A stretch of DNA of 64,000 nucleotides, from positions 62,001 through 126,000 of the forward strand of contig JAXLRM010000003.1 in NCBI GenBank assembly GCA_046331095.1, in the 5' to 3' direction. Position 1 is the first letter of the stretch. The number at the start of each line of letters is the position of its first letter. Below are positions 32,274 through 40,599 of the stretch, one piece after another. Position numbers and translations under genes: made by a program. This stretch comes from JAIBAC01 sp046331095. GTDB lineage: Bacteria; Actinomycetota; Acidimicrobiia; UBA2766. Below the pieces are notes generated by a model that worked only from the letters and a program-made list of their open reading frames with translations, was not told where the DNA came from and searched no databases.

Positions 32274-32887
32274 GGTTCGCTGTCTGAGACGTCCGGCCCG
32301 CCTGACTCGTGGATGCCGCACACCTTCCACTTGCCGCCTTCCTTGGCGAGGGCGGCCGTGATGTCGGTCGTGACACCCTTCGAGAACGTCACGGTTCCCG
32401 ACGCTGTGCCGGCGTTGTTCTCGAAGCTGCTCGACGTGATGTTGTACGCCGTGATCGTCCCGCGTGTCGACTTGAGTTCGTCGATCTGGGACTCCAGGAC
32501 GTCGAGCTCGCCGGAGCTGACGAGGTCGCTGCACGAGGCAGCTTGAAGCGCTGCCTGGTCTCCCTTCTGGAGGGCCGCGAGGAAGTCGTTCGTCGCGTCG
32601 GCGGGGCCGGTCGCCGCCCCGACGAAGAGGACCACGGCTGCCACGACCAGCGCGATGAGCACCAGCGGGATGCCAACCGCGAGACCGATGATCAGGCCCT
32701 TGCGACTCTTCTTGGGGGGTTGCGGCGCCGCGCCGTAGCCGGGCGGCGGGCCGCCGGGCTGGGCGGGGTAGCCGGGCGGCGGCGGTCCGCCGGGTTGGGC
32801 GGGGTAGCCGGGCGGCGGACCCGGTTGGGGCTGTTGCGGACCGGGCTGTTGTGGCGGGTATCCGCCGGGGTTCTGCGGGTCGGTCAC
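32270..32887 (-). CDS. Pro-rich membrane-anchored protein with DUF4878-like domain
   Basis: 205 residues. The N-terminal cytosolic region (1-58) is Pro/Gly/Gln/Tyr-rich with repeated GYPAQPGGPP. One membrane helix follows (LIIGLAVGIPLVLIALVVAAVVLFV, about 64-88), then an extracytoplasmic domain (ATNDFLAALQKGDQAALQAASCSDL ... KWKVCGIHES) with two cysteines, in the pattern of small NTF2/lumazine-like DUF4878 domains. Such proteins are common surface proteins in actinobacteria, of unknown job. It shares a GTGA overlap with the molybdenum oxidoreductase downstream, an unexpected pairing. Confidence 0.75.
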   Translation of the reverse strand: MTDPQNPGGYPPQQPGPQQPQPGPPPGYPAQPGGPPPPGYPAQPGGPPPGYGAAPQPPKKSRKGLIIGLAVGIPLVLIALVVAAVVLFVGAATGPADATNDFLAALQKGDQAALQAASCSDLVSSGELDVLESQIDELKSTRGTITAYNITSSSFENNAGTASGTVTFSKGVTTDITAALAKEGGKWKVCGIHESGGPDVSDSEP

Positions 32888-32974
32888 CTTCGTCTCCGGG
32901 ACTTGTCGAAGTCAACGCCACGGGTACCGACCAAGTCTGTCACAGCACCACGACGCGAGCGGGTGAGGTCGGGC

Positions 32975-33292
32975 TCAGGCGTCGCGGCCGGCCATTCGGT
33001 ACGTCTCCTCGCCGATCTCGGGGTCGAACCAGTGCTCCTGGTCGGTGACCCTTGCGACGTCGGCGAGACGGAACATCGCGGCGGCGGTGTCGGGCTTGGG
33101 GAGCCGGTCGAGGTCGGCGACGGAGTCGGCCTCGGTGAGGACGGCGACCCGGTCTGGGGTCACCCAGAAGAAGCGGGAGTTGCGGATGCCCTCGCCGCCA
33201 CGCAGCGCGCAGCACCACGAGTAGGCAGCTTCCGCCATGTCGGCGCGGTCGGCGCCGTCACGCCGCTCGCAGTGGACGACCATGATCGCCAT
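32975..33292 (-). CDS. small hypothetical protein
   Basis: 105 residues, MAIMVVHCERRDGADRADMAEAAYSWCCAL to MAGRDA; soluble. The pattern beta-helix-beta (FFWVTPDRVAVLTEADSVADL, then AMFRLADVARVTD) suggests a small ferredoxin-like or dimeric alpha-beta barrel fold, which is only a guess. AAGGAGG lies 7 nt before ATG 33292, an excellent ribosome-binding site that rules out the longer frame from 33325. An AT-rich palindrome at 33397-33412 lies about 105 bp upstream and may hold its promoter. Confidence 0.7.
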   Translation of the reverse strand: MAIMVVHCERRDGADRADMAEAAYSWCCALRGGEGIRNSRFFWVTPDRVAVLTEADSVADLDRLPKPDTAAAMFRLADVARVTDQEHWFDPEIGEETYRMAGRDA

Positions 33293-33392
33293 GCTGGACC
33301 TCCTTGGAATCGGCTCTGTTGCCACCTCGAGTCATATCGCGAGAGCGGGGGCGTGTCGACAGTTATCTCGGCGTCCCCGTCTCCCCTTGTAC

Positions 33393-33412
33393 TTGACATA
33401 ACGTACATTATG
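33393..33412. promoter_or_regulatory. AT-rich palindrome with -35/-10-like elements
   Basis: CATAACGTACATTATG (33397-33412) is palindromic except for two central bases and is conspicuous in this GC-rich DNA. On the minus strand it supplies TAATGT as a -10 for the gene starting at 33292; TTGACA lies at 33393-33398 on the plus strand, but no plus-strand gene follows. The remainder of 33293-33489 shows no gene. Confidence 0.4.
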
Positions 33413-33489
33413 GGCGGGTCGGGGGAGTGGACGATCGGACGACGCGCCTGACACCCACCATCACCTCGATTGCGCTCGTCGATATGCGG

Positions 33490-36400
33490 TCATTGTCGAT
33501 CGGTGATGCTCCACACCAAGGTGTACGAGCGCCACGGCAGTGTTCGCGTCACAACCCAGTTGTTGGCTCCACTCACCCGACCAGGTCCTGAAGTTGCGAC
33601 TCTCGAGAACAGGACAAGCGTCACCTGATACAGGCCTGCACCGGGGTCGCTGACAGTGATTGAGCCCACGTAGACCGGGAGGATCCAGAACCTGTTCACG
33701 GCAAACGCGACGTTGGCACTGCCGCCGTGTGTTCCCGCCAACGTCCCCGTGCCGTTGAGCCGTACCGGTGCGGAAGAGGAACCGCCCGACGATCCGGAGC
33801 CGCCGCACACGGTGCCGCCCGTGGACAAGTTGCCGGAAGTCAGACTGCCAGAGTTCTGATAGGTGACTCCCCCCGTGAAGCTCACCGATAGCGAGTCGGG
33901 TCCACCAGACACGTCGAAGGAGATCCCGGCGAGATCTCGTGCGAAGACGTCAGCCGACCCGTTGGTGTCACGCGGGACGAGGTTGGACGCCGCGGATACG
34001 AAGACAGCGGTGCTTCCGTCACTACTTAGCCGCGCGTCGTAGCTCCAATTGTTGCCCTGGGCTCCTGCCATCGCGCCGCTAACTCTGGCAACTCGCCCGG
34101 TTGCCACCTCGTAGAGCATGACATCCTCGAAGCCGTTCGTGTCGTCGCAGAGAGCGCTCGAATCAGAGGAAGAGCCGATCCCGCGAGACCCGGTCCCGTC
34201 CAATGACGTCAGCGCGAACGGAAGCTGAGTGCGGCCGCCGGTATCGCGATCGTAGAGCCAGTATTGCACGTCCGATCCATTCCCTGGGTCACGAGGCATG
34301 CCATAGCCGATATAGCGTCCATCACCGCTCATTGCGGTCACACCTGAGTAGAACTCGGTCGTCAAGTCGGTGTCGGGAGTGACACGAGTCGTCGTACCTG
34401 CCGACCTGTCGCGGAGCCAAATACCGCCATCGGTACCGTCGACATTGAAGGACCTGAAAGCGACGTAGCGCCCGTCGTAACTCAGGAGCGGAGCCGGTGC
34501 CGAGTACCAGGAAATTGGCTCGTGGCCGATCACCTCGCTGGAGGACGCATCGAGATCATGGACGGTGACGTCGCCACCTGGGGTCGCCGTGGCCAGGATG
34601 TGGCCGTCATGGTCGAGCGTCGCGGCCGATTTGGGCATCCATGCATACCAGGGAGCCTCCACCTCGATGCGCTCACCGGTCGTGCCGTCGATCACGGTTA
34701 TGTGATCCGAGGCTTGGTCGTCGACGACGGAGCGGTTTCCGTCCCCGCTCATGGCCACGAATCCAGCCTGGCGGCGCATCGTTTGGCCGGTCTGGCGATC
34801 GCGCGTGAAGACCCCGCCGCGTCCCTCGGCGTCGAGGTTCGTCGCATTCGTCCCGAACGTTATGTAGCGACCATCGTCGTTCAGGGCGACGACCCCGAGG
34901 GAACTCGGCTCGATCTGCGCGCCGCCGCTGCTGACGCTGACGAGTTCGGGGTTGCCGATCGTGATCCCTTGCGCGGTCGTCCCCGTGCCGCCCAGGTTGT
35001 CGGTCACCGTCAACCGGAGGCTGTACGTGCCCCAGCCTGTATAGGTATGAGTTGCCTGGGGCGTGGTAGCGCCGGCGCCATCGCCGAAGTCCCAGCGCCA
35101 GGCGACGATATTGCCATCTACGTCGACCGATGCCGCTCCGTCGGCATCGACCGTTAACGGCGAGGTCCCACGGACGTTGTCGACCGAGACCACCGCTACG
35201 GGATCGACGTTGGTCGCCTCGACCTCGAGGGTGGCCGTGGCAGTGGCACCTTCGTCGTCGGTGACCGTCAAGCTCACGTTGTAGCGGCCGATCGGCGCGT
35301 AGATGTGAGTCAGGGTGGGTCCGGTGGCCGTTGTGCCGTCGCCGAGATCCCACTGCCACGACACGATCCACCCGTCGGGGTCCGACGAGTCCCTGCCGTC
35401 GAGCGTGGCCACGAGCGGTGCCGTGTGGGACTGGGGTGTCGCAGTGATCCGTGCTTCTGGTTTGGCGTTCGGCACGACGACGTTACGGGACCACGTCGCG
35501 GTCGCGCCGTCGTTGTCGGTGACCGTCAACGAGACCGCGTAGGTCCCGGCATGGGCGTAGTCGTGACGGGTATCGGCGCAGGGACCCGTTCCGCTGTCGC
35601 CTCCATCCCCCCACTCCCAGCGGCAGTCCATGACGACACCATCCGGATCGGTTGATGTCCTCGGATCGACGCCAATCCTGAGTGGGAGCCCGTCACGCTC
35701 GCTCTGCACCGTGAAGGAGGCGGTCGGCGCAACGTTCGGTGGCAGGATGACGACGTCGACCGAACCGGCTGATGTGGCACCGGCGTCGTCGGTCACCGAC
35801 AGCGTCACGTGGTAGGTGCCTGGCGAGATATACGTGTGTCCGTGTTCGCTGCGGGTCGACGTCGTGCCGTCACCGAAGTCCCACCGCCATGACACGATAT
35901 GGCCGTCAGGGTCGTAGACGTCCGAGGTGCCAAAGCCGACCGTCGCCGGGGCCTTCTGTGATTCCGGCGACCACTGCCCCGTCTCGAGTGTCACGATGGG
36001 CGCGACGTTGGCCGGGCCAGGTGGCGGCGAGGCCATGTCACGCACGTACGCGTCTCGGGCAGAGAAGGCCACGAATCGCGCGTCGGGAGTCACGATCGGC
36101 TCATGCCAGCCCGCCCACACGCCTTGGGCCAGCCAATTGCCGCCCGAATCGACGCTCACGCGGCGCGTCAACCCAGTGGCCAGATCCTCCAGCACCACCT
36201 GGTGGTAGTCCGGCGGTGGGGTCCCGTCGGGTGCGGCCGTTCCGTGCGTGCGGACTGCCGTAGCCTCGCCGGTCGATGAGAAGCTCGAATGCTCACCGAC
36301 GAGCTCGGTGCGACTGCCGGACTCGCTGTCGTACAGCCACGACCGCGACCGGTAGCCCACCGAAGGATCGGATTCCGATGTTACTAGATAGACCTTGGAT

Positions 36401-39252
36401 GCATCGTCAGTCATGCCGATTATCTTGGGGTATTGCCCGTATTGACCACCCATCGCGGGATCGATCTCGGGCGATATCTTCGTCGACGTGTGTGTCAGCC
36501 TGTCCAACAGATATGCAGCCTCGTCGCCGGCATCGCCGGACGAGAACGCGACGTATCTGCCGTCGGCGCTCAGGGTCACTGGAGGGCCGGGCACCGCCCA
36601 GGCGATCCAGTTGTGGCCGACCACTTCGTCCGTCCCTGCCGACAAGTCGTGCACGGTGACGTCACCACCGGAGTAGCTCGTGGCGAGCACGTCGCCGTGG
36701 ACGTCGAGGGACGCGCGGCACTGTGTCTGGCACCAGGGCAGACCCGTGTCGATGTATGCGTTCGTGCTCCGGTCCCAGATACTGAGTGGGAACCCCAATG
36801 TCCAGTTCTTACCCATAGCGACGCGGTTGCCGTCACCACTCAACGCCGCAAACTCGCCCGGCAGCCCGACGGTCTCGCCGGTCGTCCGATCCCTCAGATA
36901 GAAGGGGATGCTCGTGGTCTCGCCGGGTGCTACACCGAGGTTCGTCGCGTCCGTCCTGAAGACGACGATGCGCCCGTCATCGGAGAGCGCGTCTACCTCC
37001 ATGGGCCTGTCTGCCCACGGTGCTATCGCCTGCAACTTGCCGATGCCGATCGAACGCTCGGCCGTAGCCACCGCACCGAAGCCGTCGGTGACCGTGAGAC
37101 GGAGTCGGAACGTACCCTCCGCTGAATACGTGTGGTCGACAAGGGGCCCGAAAGCACTTTGGCCGTCCCCGAAGTCCCACGCGTAGGCCGCAATCACGCC
37201 GTCGGGGTCAGCCGATCCAGATCCGTCGGCGTATACGGTGAACGGTGCAGCGCCCGAGTAGGCACCGTCGAGCACGATCTGCGCCACCGGTGGCGAGTTC
37301 GTCGCCTGGACCTGCTGGGTTGTGGTCGCGGTCGAACCGAGGTCGTCGGTGACGGTAAGCCGAGCCTCAAACGTTCCGGGAGTCGCGTATGTGTGCGATG
37401 TCGTGGCACCTTCACCTGTGGTGCCGTCGCCGAAGTCCCAATGCCACGCGGCCACCGTGCCGTCGGGGTCGATCGAGCCGGTGCCGTCGAACGCAACTGC
37501 GAGTGGGGAGGAACCGCTGGCCGGTGTCGCCGAGATCAGGGGCAGCGGCGGAGTGTTCGGCACTTGGAAAGTGCGACTAACGGGCTCGGATTCGGCACCG
37601 TCGTCGTCGACCGCCACGAGTGTGACCGTGTGAGTGCCGGCGTCGCGGAACGCGTAGCAGGTCGACAGCCCCTCACCAATCGGATTGCCATCGAGATACC
37701 AACGCCCGTACTCGACTCTGCCGTCGGGATCGGTCGAGCGAGTGGCGTCGAGTCCGACGCTCGTGAGGAAGTATGGGGACTGGCAACCGACCTTGATGTC
37801 GATCGCAGCTCTAGGTGCGACATTAGGGGGAAGTATGGCGACATCGACAGACCCAGTAGCAGATGCGCCGCCGTCGTCGGTGACCGTCAGGGTGACGTGG
37901 TAGGTACCTTCTACCGCGTAGGTGTGGTCGAGTTCCCGTGCGCTCGAAACCGTTCCGTCGCCGTAATCCCACTGCCAAGACACGATGGTGCCGTCGGGGT
38001 CGTACACGTCGGAGCATCCGAAACGCACCGTGGTGTTGGGCGCCTTGTGGTTGCGTGGGGACGCGCTGCTCTCGGCGAGCGTCACGACGGGTGCACGGTT
38101 CGGACCCGGAGGCGGTGACACGAATCGACGCAGGAACGTCCCTCCGGAGGGCGCCGAAGGCAAGATCTCTCCTGAGCTCGTCCAGAACAAGACCCCGGAA
38201 CCATCTGGGACGATGCCGGCCGGCGCTGCGCCGGTGAGTGGCCAGGAACCCGCTTGCGTAGTGCTCACCCGACGCGGCAGGCCCCGAAGGACATCCCAAA
38301 CGGCAACCTGAGACTGCCAGCGTGCCGTGTCGCCTGGCACGCGGCAAGATTCGCCGATCGCGACCTGGGACATGTCCCTGAACGCTACGAAGTTGGGGAA
38401 CCCTGAGTAGCCTTCTGTACCCAGGGGCATGGCGGTCCGCTGGCCGGTGATGCGATCCCACATCCACGAGCGCCTACCGGGCGGGTAGTCGTCCAGACCC
38501 TGGGTGTACGCGACGTAGCGGCCGTCGTCGCTCAAACCTGCAGGCCCGCCATACATCTCGAGCACCGAACCTCCGCCTTCGGACACCCGAGTGGTGACCC
38601 CAGCCACGCGATCGCGGAGGAAGACACCCGAAGCAGGCCCGGTGCCTGGGAGGGGGTCGCACCAGGACTCGAATGCGACCCACCGTCCGTCGTCGCTCAC
38701 CCTGGCGGGCAACGGGTTCCCTTGAGTTCCTATGCAGGTGCTTTTCGTGCCGTCGGGGAGTACGTCGAGGCGCTCGGTGTTGCCCGTGTCCAGGTCGGCT
38801 CCCAACGTCCATGATCCGTTGTTGACAACCAGGTAGCGGCCGTTGCCGCTGACGGCGGCAACGCCCATCCAAGACGGGAAGCTGCCGATGCCTGTCTCCA
38901 CCGGGGGTCCTGAGAGCCGGTCCCAGACGTAGACGTACCAGGAGTCGTCATCCTGGGACTGATCCGGTCGACGACCCGTGAGGACCACCCTCGAGCCATC
39001 CCGACTTATCGCAGCAGGTGCCAGCGCGCCGACGTCGGTCTCCTGAACCTGCCCAGTCTGGTTGTCTAAGACACCCACTCGAGTGCCGCCCGGGGAGAAG
39101 ACGACCTCGTATCGGCCGTCATCGCTCAGGAGCCCGAGCGTCGGTGTCGGTGGTCCCAACTCCGCAGCCTTGGCCCCTCCCGTATGGAGCACGGCCAGGC
39201 TGCACCAGATCACGAACGCGATAGCGCCGAACCGACAGACGATGCGCCGCAC
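33490..39252 (-). CDS. giant secreted beta-propeller/PKD repeat protein
   Basis: 1920 residues. Signal peptide (VVRRIVCRFGAIAFVIWCSLAVLHTGGAKA). Order: WD40/TolB-like propeller 1 (about 35-385; repeats such as LSDDGRYEVVFSPGG, SRDGSRVVLTG, VSGNGRYLVV), PKD domains 1-4 (385-740; WDFGDGT, THTYATPGTFEARLTVTD), propeller 2 (745-1085), PKD 5-8 (1086-1434), propeller 3 (1435-1775) and a unique C-terminal domain (1777-1920) with a Ser/Gly loop. PKD 1/5, 2/6, 3/7 and 4/8 correspond, so a propeller-plus-four-PKD module was duplicated. PKD domains usually mediate cell-surface or polysaccharide contacts. GTG 39252 follows GGGAGG, with TACCAT near 39284-39289. Codons are visibly less GC-rich than in neighbours. 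No enzyme domain or wall anchor found. Confidence 0.85.
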   Translation of the reverse strand: MRRIVCRFGAIAFVIWCSLAVLHTGGAKAAELGPPTPTLGLLSDDGRYEVVFSPGGTRVGVLDNQTGQVQETDVGALAPAAISRDGSRVVLTGRRPDQSQDDDSWYVYVWDRLSGPPVETGIGSFPSWMGVAAVSGNGRYLVVNNGSWTLGADLDTGNTERLDVLPDGTKSTCIGTQGNPLPARVSDDGRWVAFESWCDPLPGTGPASGVFLRDRVAGVTTRVSEGGGSVLEMYGGPAGLSDDGRYVAYTQGLDDYPPGRRSWMWDRITGQRTAMPLGTEGYSGFPNFVAFRDMSQVAIGESCRVPGDTARWQSQVAVWDVLRGLPRRVSTTQAGSWPLTGAAPAGIVPDGSGVLFWTSSGEILPSAPSGGTFLRRFVSPPPGPNRAPVVTLAESSASPRNHKAPNTTVRFGCSDVYDPDGTIVSWQWDYGDGTVSSARELDHTYAVEGTYHVTLTVTDDGGASATGSVDVAILPPNVAPRAAIDIKVGCQSPYFLTSVGLDATRSTDPDGRVEYGRWYLDGNPIGEGLSTCYAFRDAGTHTVTLVAVDDDGAESEPVSRTFQVPNTPPLPLISATPASGSSPLAVAFDGTGSIDPDGTVAAWHWDFGDGTTGEGATTSHTYATPGTFEARLTVTDDLGSTATTTQQVQATNSPPVAQIVLDGAYSGAAPFTVYADGSGSADPDGVIAAYAWDFGDGQSAFGPLVDHTYSAEGTFRLRLTVTDGFGAVATAERSIGIGKLQAIAPWADRPMEVDALSDDGRIVVFRTDATNLGVAPGETTSIPFYLRDRTTGETVGLPGEFAALSGDGNRVAMGKNWTLGFPLSIWDRSTNAYIDTGLPWCQTQCRASLDVHGDVLATSYSGGDVTVHDLSAGTDEVVGHNWIAWAVPGPPVTLSADGRYVAFSSGDAGDEAAYLLDRLTHTSTKISPEIDPAMGGQYGQYPKIIGMTDDASKVYLVTSESDPSVGYRSRSWLYDSESGSRTELVGEHSSFSSTGEATAVRTHGTAAPDGTPPPDYHQVVLEDLATGLTRRVSVDSGGNWLAQGVWAGWHEPIVTPDARFVAFSARDAYVRDMASPPPGPANVAPIVTLETGQWSPESQKAPATVGFGTSDVYDPDGHIVSWRWDFGDGTTSTRSEHGHTYISPGTYHVTLSVTDDAGATSAGSVDVVILPPNVAPTASFTVQSERDGLPLRIGVDPRTSTDPDGVVMDCRWEWGDGGDSGTGPCADTRHDYAHAGTYAVSLTVTDNDGATATWSRNVVVPNAKPEARITATPQSHTAPLVATLDGRDSSDPDGWIVSWQWDLGDGTTATGPTLTHIYAPIGRYNVSLTVTDDEGATATATLEVEATNVDPVAVVSVDNVRGTSPLTVDADGAASVDVDGNIVAWRWDFGDGAGATTPQATHTYTGWGTYSLRLTVTDNLGGTGTTAQGITIGNPELVSVSSGGAQIEPSSLGVVALNDDGRYITFGTNATNLDAEGRGGVFTRDRQTGQTMRRQAGFVAMSGDGNRSVVDDQASDHITVIDGTTGERIEVEAPWYAWMPKSAATLDHDGHILATATPGGDVTVHDLDASSSEVIGHEPISWYSAPAPLLSYDGRYVAFRSFNVDGTDGGIWLRDRSAGTTTRVTPDTDLTTEFYSGVTAMSGDGRYIGYGMPRDPGNGSDVQYWLYDRDTGGRTQLPFALTSLDGTGSRGIGSSSDSSALCDDTNGFEDVMLYEVATGRVARVSGAMAGAQGNNWSYDARLSSDGSTAVFVSAASNLVPRDTNGSADVFARDLAGISFDVSGGPDSLSVSFTGGVTYQNSGSLTSGNLSTGGTVCGGSGSSGGSSSAPVRLNGTGTLAGTHGGSANVAFAVNRFWILPVYVGSITVSDPGAGLYQVTLVLFSRVATSGPGRVSGANNWVVTRTLPWRSYTLVWSITDRQ

Positions 39253-39481
39253 TACGGGCCTCCCAAAGTCCCTCTGGGAGAAGATGGTAGAGGCATCACC
39301 ACTCGACCGGCAACCCAGTCGCAATGGTAGGTCGGGCTGATCTCGAAGCAGCGCATGTTGGCCTTGCCGACACCCTCGCTGACCTCGAAGCCGAGGCTCT
39401 CCCTGGGAATCCCGATCGATCCGGGTCGTTTCCAACAAGGTCGAAGGCAAGTCCGCGAAGGCGCGTCTGCTGCCGCCGTGC

Positions 39482-39886
39482 TCACACCAAAAGACGCACG
39501 CGGCAGCCGACCCGCTCGTAGATGCGCGTTGCCCGCGAGTCGCACGTGACCAGTTGCTGGCGCCACGCCGACGCGGTGGAACCGATGAGGGCGTCGTAGA
39601 CGGAGCCGCCAGTGATGCCGAGGTCCGCCAACCCGAGCGCGAACCCCCGCAGCGCCGCAGGATCCAGCACCAGCGGCTCCTCAGGGAACGACGCCTCGAG
39701 GAACTCGACGACGACGCGGCCGTCGGCTCTGTGCGGGGCCGGGAGCCGGGTCAGGACGCTGTAGCTCTCCACCATGGCGTGACCCACCACGCGCGGTCGT
39801 CTGTCGAGGACCCGCCTGGCCTCTCGGTGGAGGGTGTGCCAGGTCGCGAAACCCGCGACCACCACGCTCGAATCCACCGCTGTCAA
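39482..39886 (-). CDS. vapC: VapC-type PIN-domain toxin ribonuclease
   Basis: 134-residue PIN-domain RNase, Mg-dependent. Acidic residues of the site are visible: Asp5 in MTAVDSSVVV, Glu40 in GHAMVESYSVLTRL, Asp98 in GGSVYDALIG and Asp115 in LVTCDSRATRIYERVG. ATG 39886 overlaps the antitoxin stop by four bases (ATGA), the standard antitoxin-first arrangement. Its activity would be held in check by VapB upstream. The 229 bp between its stop and the giant gene's start hold only that gene's promoter, and I see no other gene there. Confidence 0.9.
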   Translation of the reverse strand: MTAVDSSVVVAGFATWHTLHREARRVLDRRPRVVGHAMVESYSVLTRLPAPHRADGRVVVEFLEASFPEEPLVLDPAALRGFALGLADLGITGGSVYDALIGSTASAWRQQLVTCDSRATRIYERVGCRVRLLV

Positions 39887-40125
39887 CGGCGCACGCTCTC
39901 GAGCACCGACCTCACCTCGTCCGGGCTCAGTGGAGGCATCTCACGGTCGGCCACCGCCGCCACCCCCTTGCCGCTACGTTCGAGGCGCATCGGGGTCGGC
40001 GGCACCGAGATCTCGATGCGGCCGTCACGAACAACGAGCTCGACCTCGCCGCCACCGAGGTCGAGCTCGTCCCTCATCGCCTTGGGGATGACGATCCGAC
40101 CGGCAGCATCGATGGTCGTGCGCAT
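39883..40125 (-). CDS. vapB: VapB-type AbrB/SpoVT antitoxin
   Basis: 80 residues. The N-terminal swapped-hairpin DNA-binding domain MRTTIDAAGRIVIPKAMRDELDLGGGEVELVV is of the AbrB/MazE type; the C-terminus (EMPPLSPDEVRSVLESVRR) should bind VapC. ATG 40125 has TAGATT at 40132-40137, 6 nt upstream, giving a leaderless autoregulated operon (autoregulation is family knowledge). ATGA overlap with vapC. Confidence 0.9.
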   Translation of the reverse strand: MRTTIDAAGRIVIPKAMRDELDLGGGEVELVVRDGRIEISVPPTPMRLERSGKGVAAVADREMPPLSPDEVRSVLESVRR

Positions 40126-40174
40126 GGCAGAAATCTACCATCGGTGTCGCCACATGCCTGTCCCCAACCGGACT

Positions 40175-40432
40175 TCACTCGTAGTGGTATCGGGCCTGCA
40201 CGATCACGATGTCGCCGGCGTCGACGAGGTACACGAGGCGATGCTCCTCGTCGATCCGCCGGGACCACGCACCTGCCAGGGCGTGGCGCAGACGCTCGGG
40301 CTTGCCGATGCCCTCGAAGGGATCACTCATGACGTCGTCGAGCAGCCGGTTGATCCGCTTCGACGTCGCACGATCGGTGGACTGCCAGTACCGGTAGTCC
40401 TCCCACCCGTGCGGGGTGAAGACGAGTCTCAC
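40175..40432 (-). CDS. yoeB: YoeB/Txe-family toxin mRNA interferase
   Basis: 85 residues from GTG 40432, the exact normal length: VRLVFTPHGWEDYRYWQSTDRATSKRINRLL, KPERLRHALAGAWSRRIDEEHRLVYLVD and the terminal QARYHYE. The conserved Glu (IDEEHRLVY), Arg, His and Tyr of the RelE/YoeB active site are present, so the toxin looks intact. The reading frame is open upstream into the remnant of its YefM antitoxin (40433-40552), giving an in-frame fusion unless translation restarts at GTG 40432. A functional antitoxin is not seen here. Confidence 0.88.
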   Translation of the reverse strand: MRLVFTPHGWEDYRYWQSTDRATSKRINRLLDDVMSDPFEGIGKPERLRHALAGAWSRRIDEEHRLVYLVDAGDIVIVQARYHYE

Positions 40433-40552
40433 CGCTCGAGCCTCGTGTTCCTCCGATTCCCCGGAGCGGGCCTGCTCCAAGCTCTCGATCAGTCGGCGCA
40501 CGTTGGCCGGCGCCCTCAGGAGGTACGCGGTCTCCTCGAGTGCCCTATAGTC
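40433..40552 (-). pseudogene. truncated YefM antitoxin, C-terminal half only
   Basis: Forty residues, DYRALEETAYLLRAPANVRRL to EEHEARA, match the middle and toxin-binding end of YefM/Phd antitoxins. The DNA-binding N-terminus is absent: upstream DNA instead carries the divergent deacetylase promoter. Removing one G from the GAGG near the end would restore the usual ending EHELER and a TGA overlapping the toxin GTG (GTGA). The present sequence instead runs straight into YoeB. No start codon precedes DYRALEE; GTG 40501 is the only internal candidate. Confidence 0.8.
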
Positions 40553-40599
40553 GGTTCGGGACCTCTTCGCCCGTGCTCCCTGCCCTAGCCTCGTCGCCG

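Noticed and set aside
33393..33420. Plus-strand sigma-70 promoter from TTGACA at 33393
   Set aside because: No -10 at the right spacing and no plus-strand gene downstream; the region beyond is the minus-strand giant gene.
36433..37125. Plus-strand open frames within the giant PKD gene
   Set aside because: The minus strand shows continuous PKD and propeller motifs here; plus frames have none.
39253..39481. Small gene between vapC and the giant gene (minus frame reading MRCFEISPTYHCDW)
   Set aside because: No ribosome-binding site or recognisable family, and it overlaps the giant gene's promoter; kept as intergenic.
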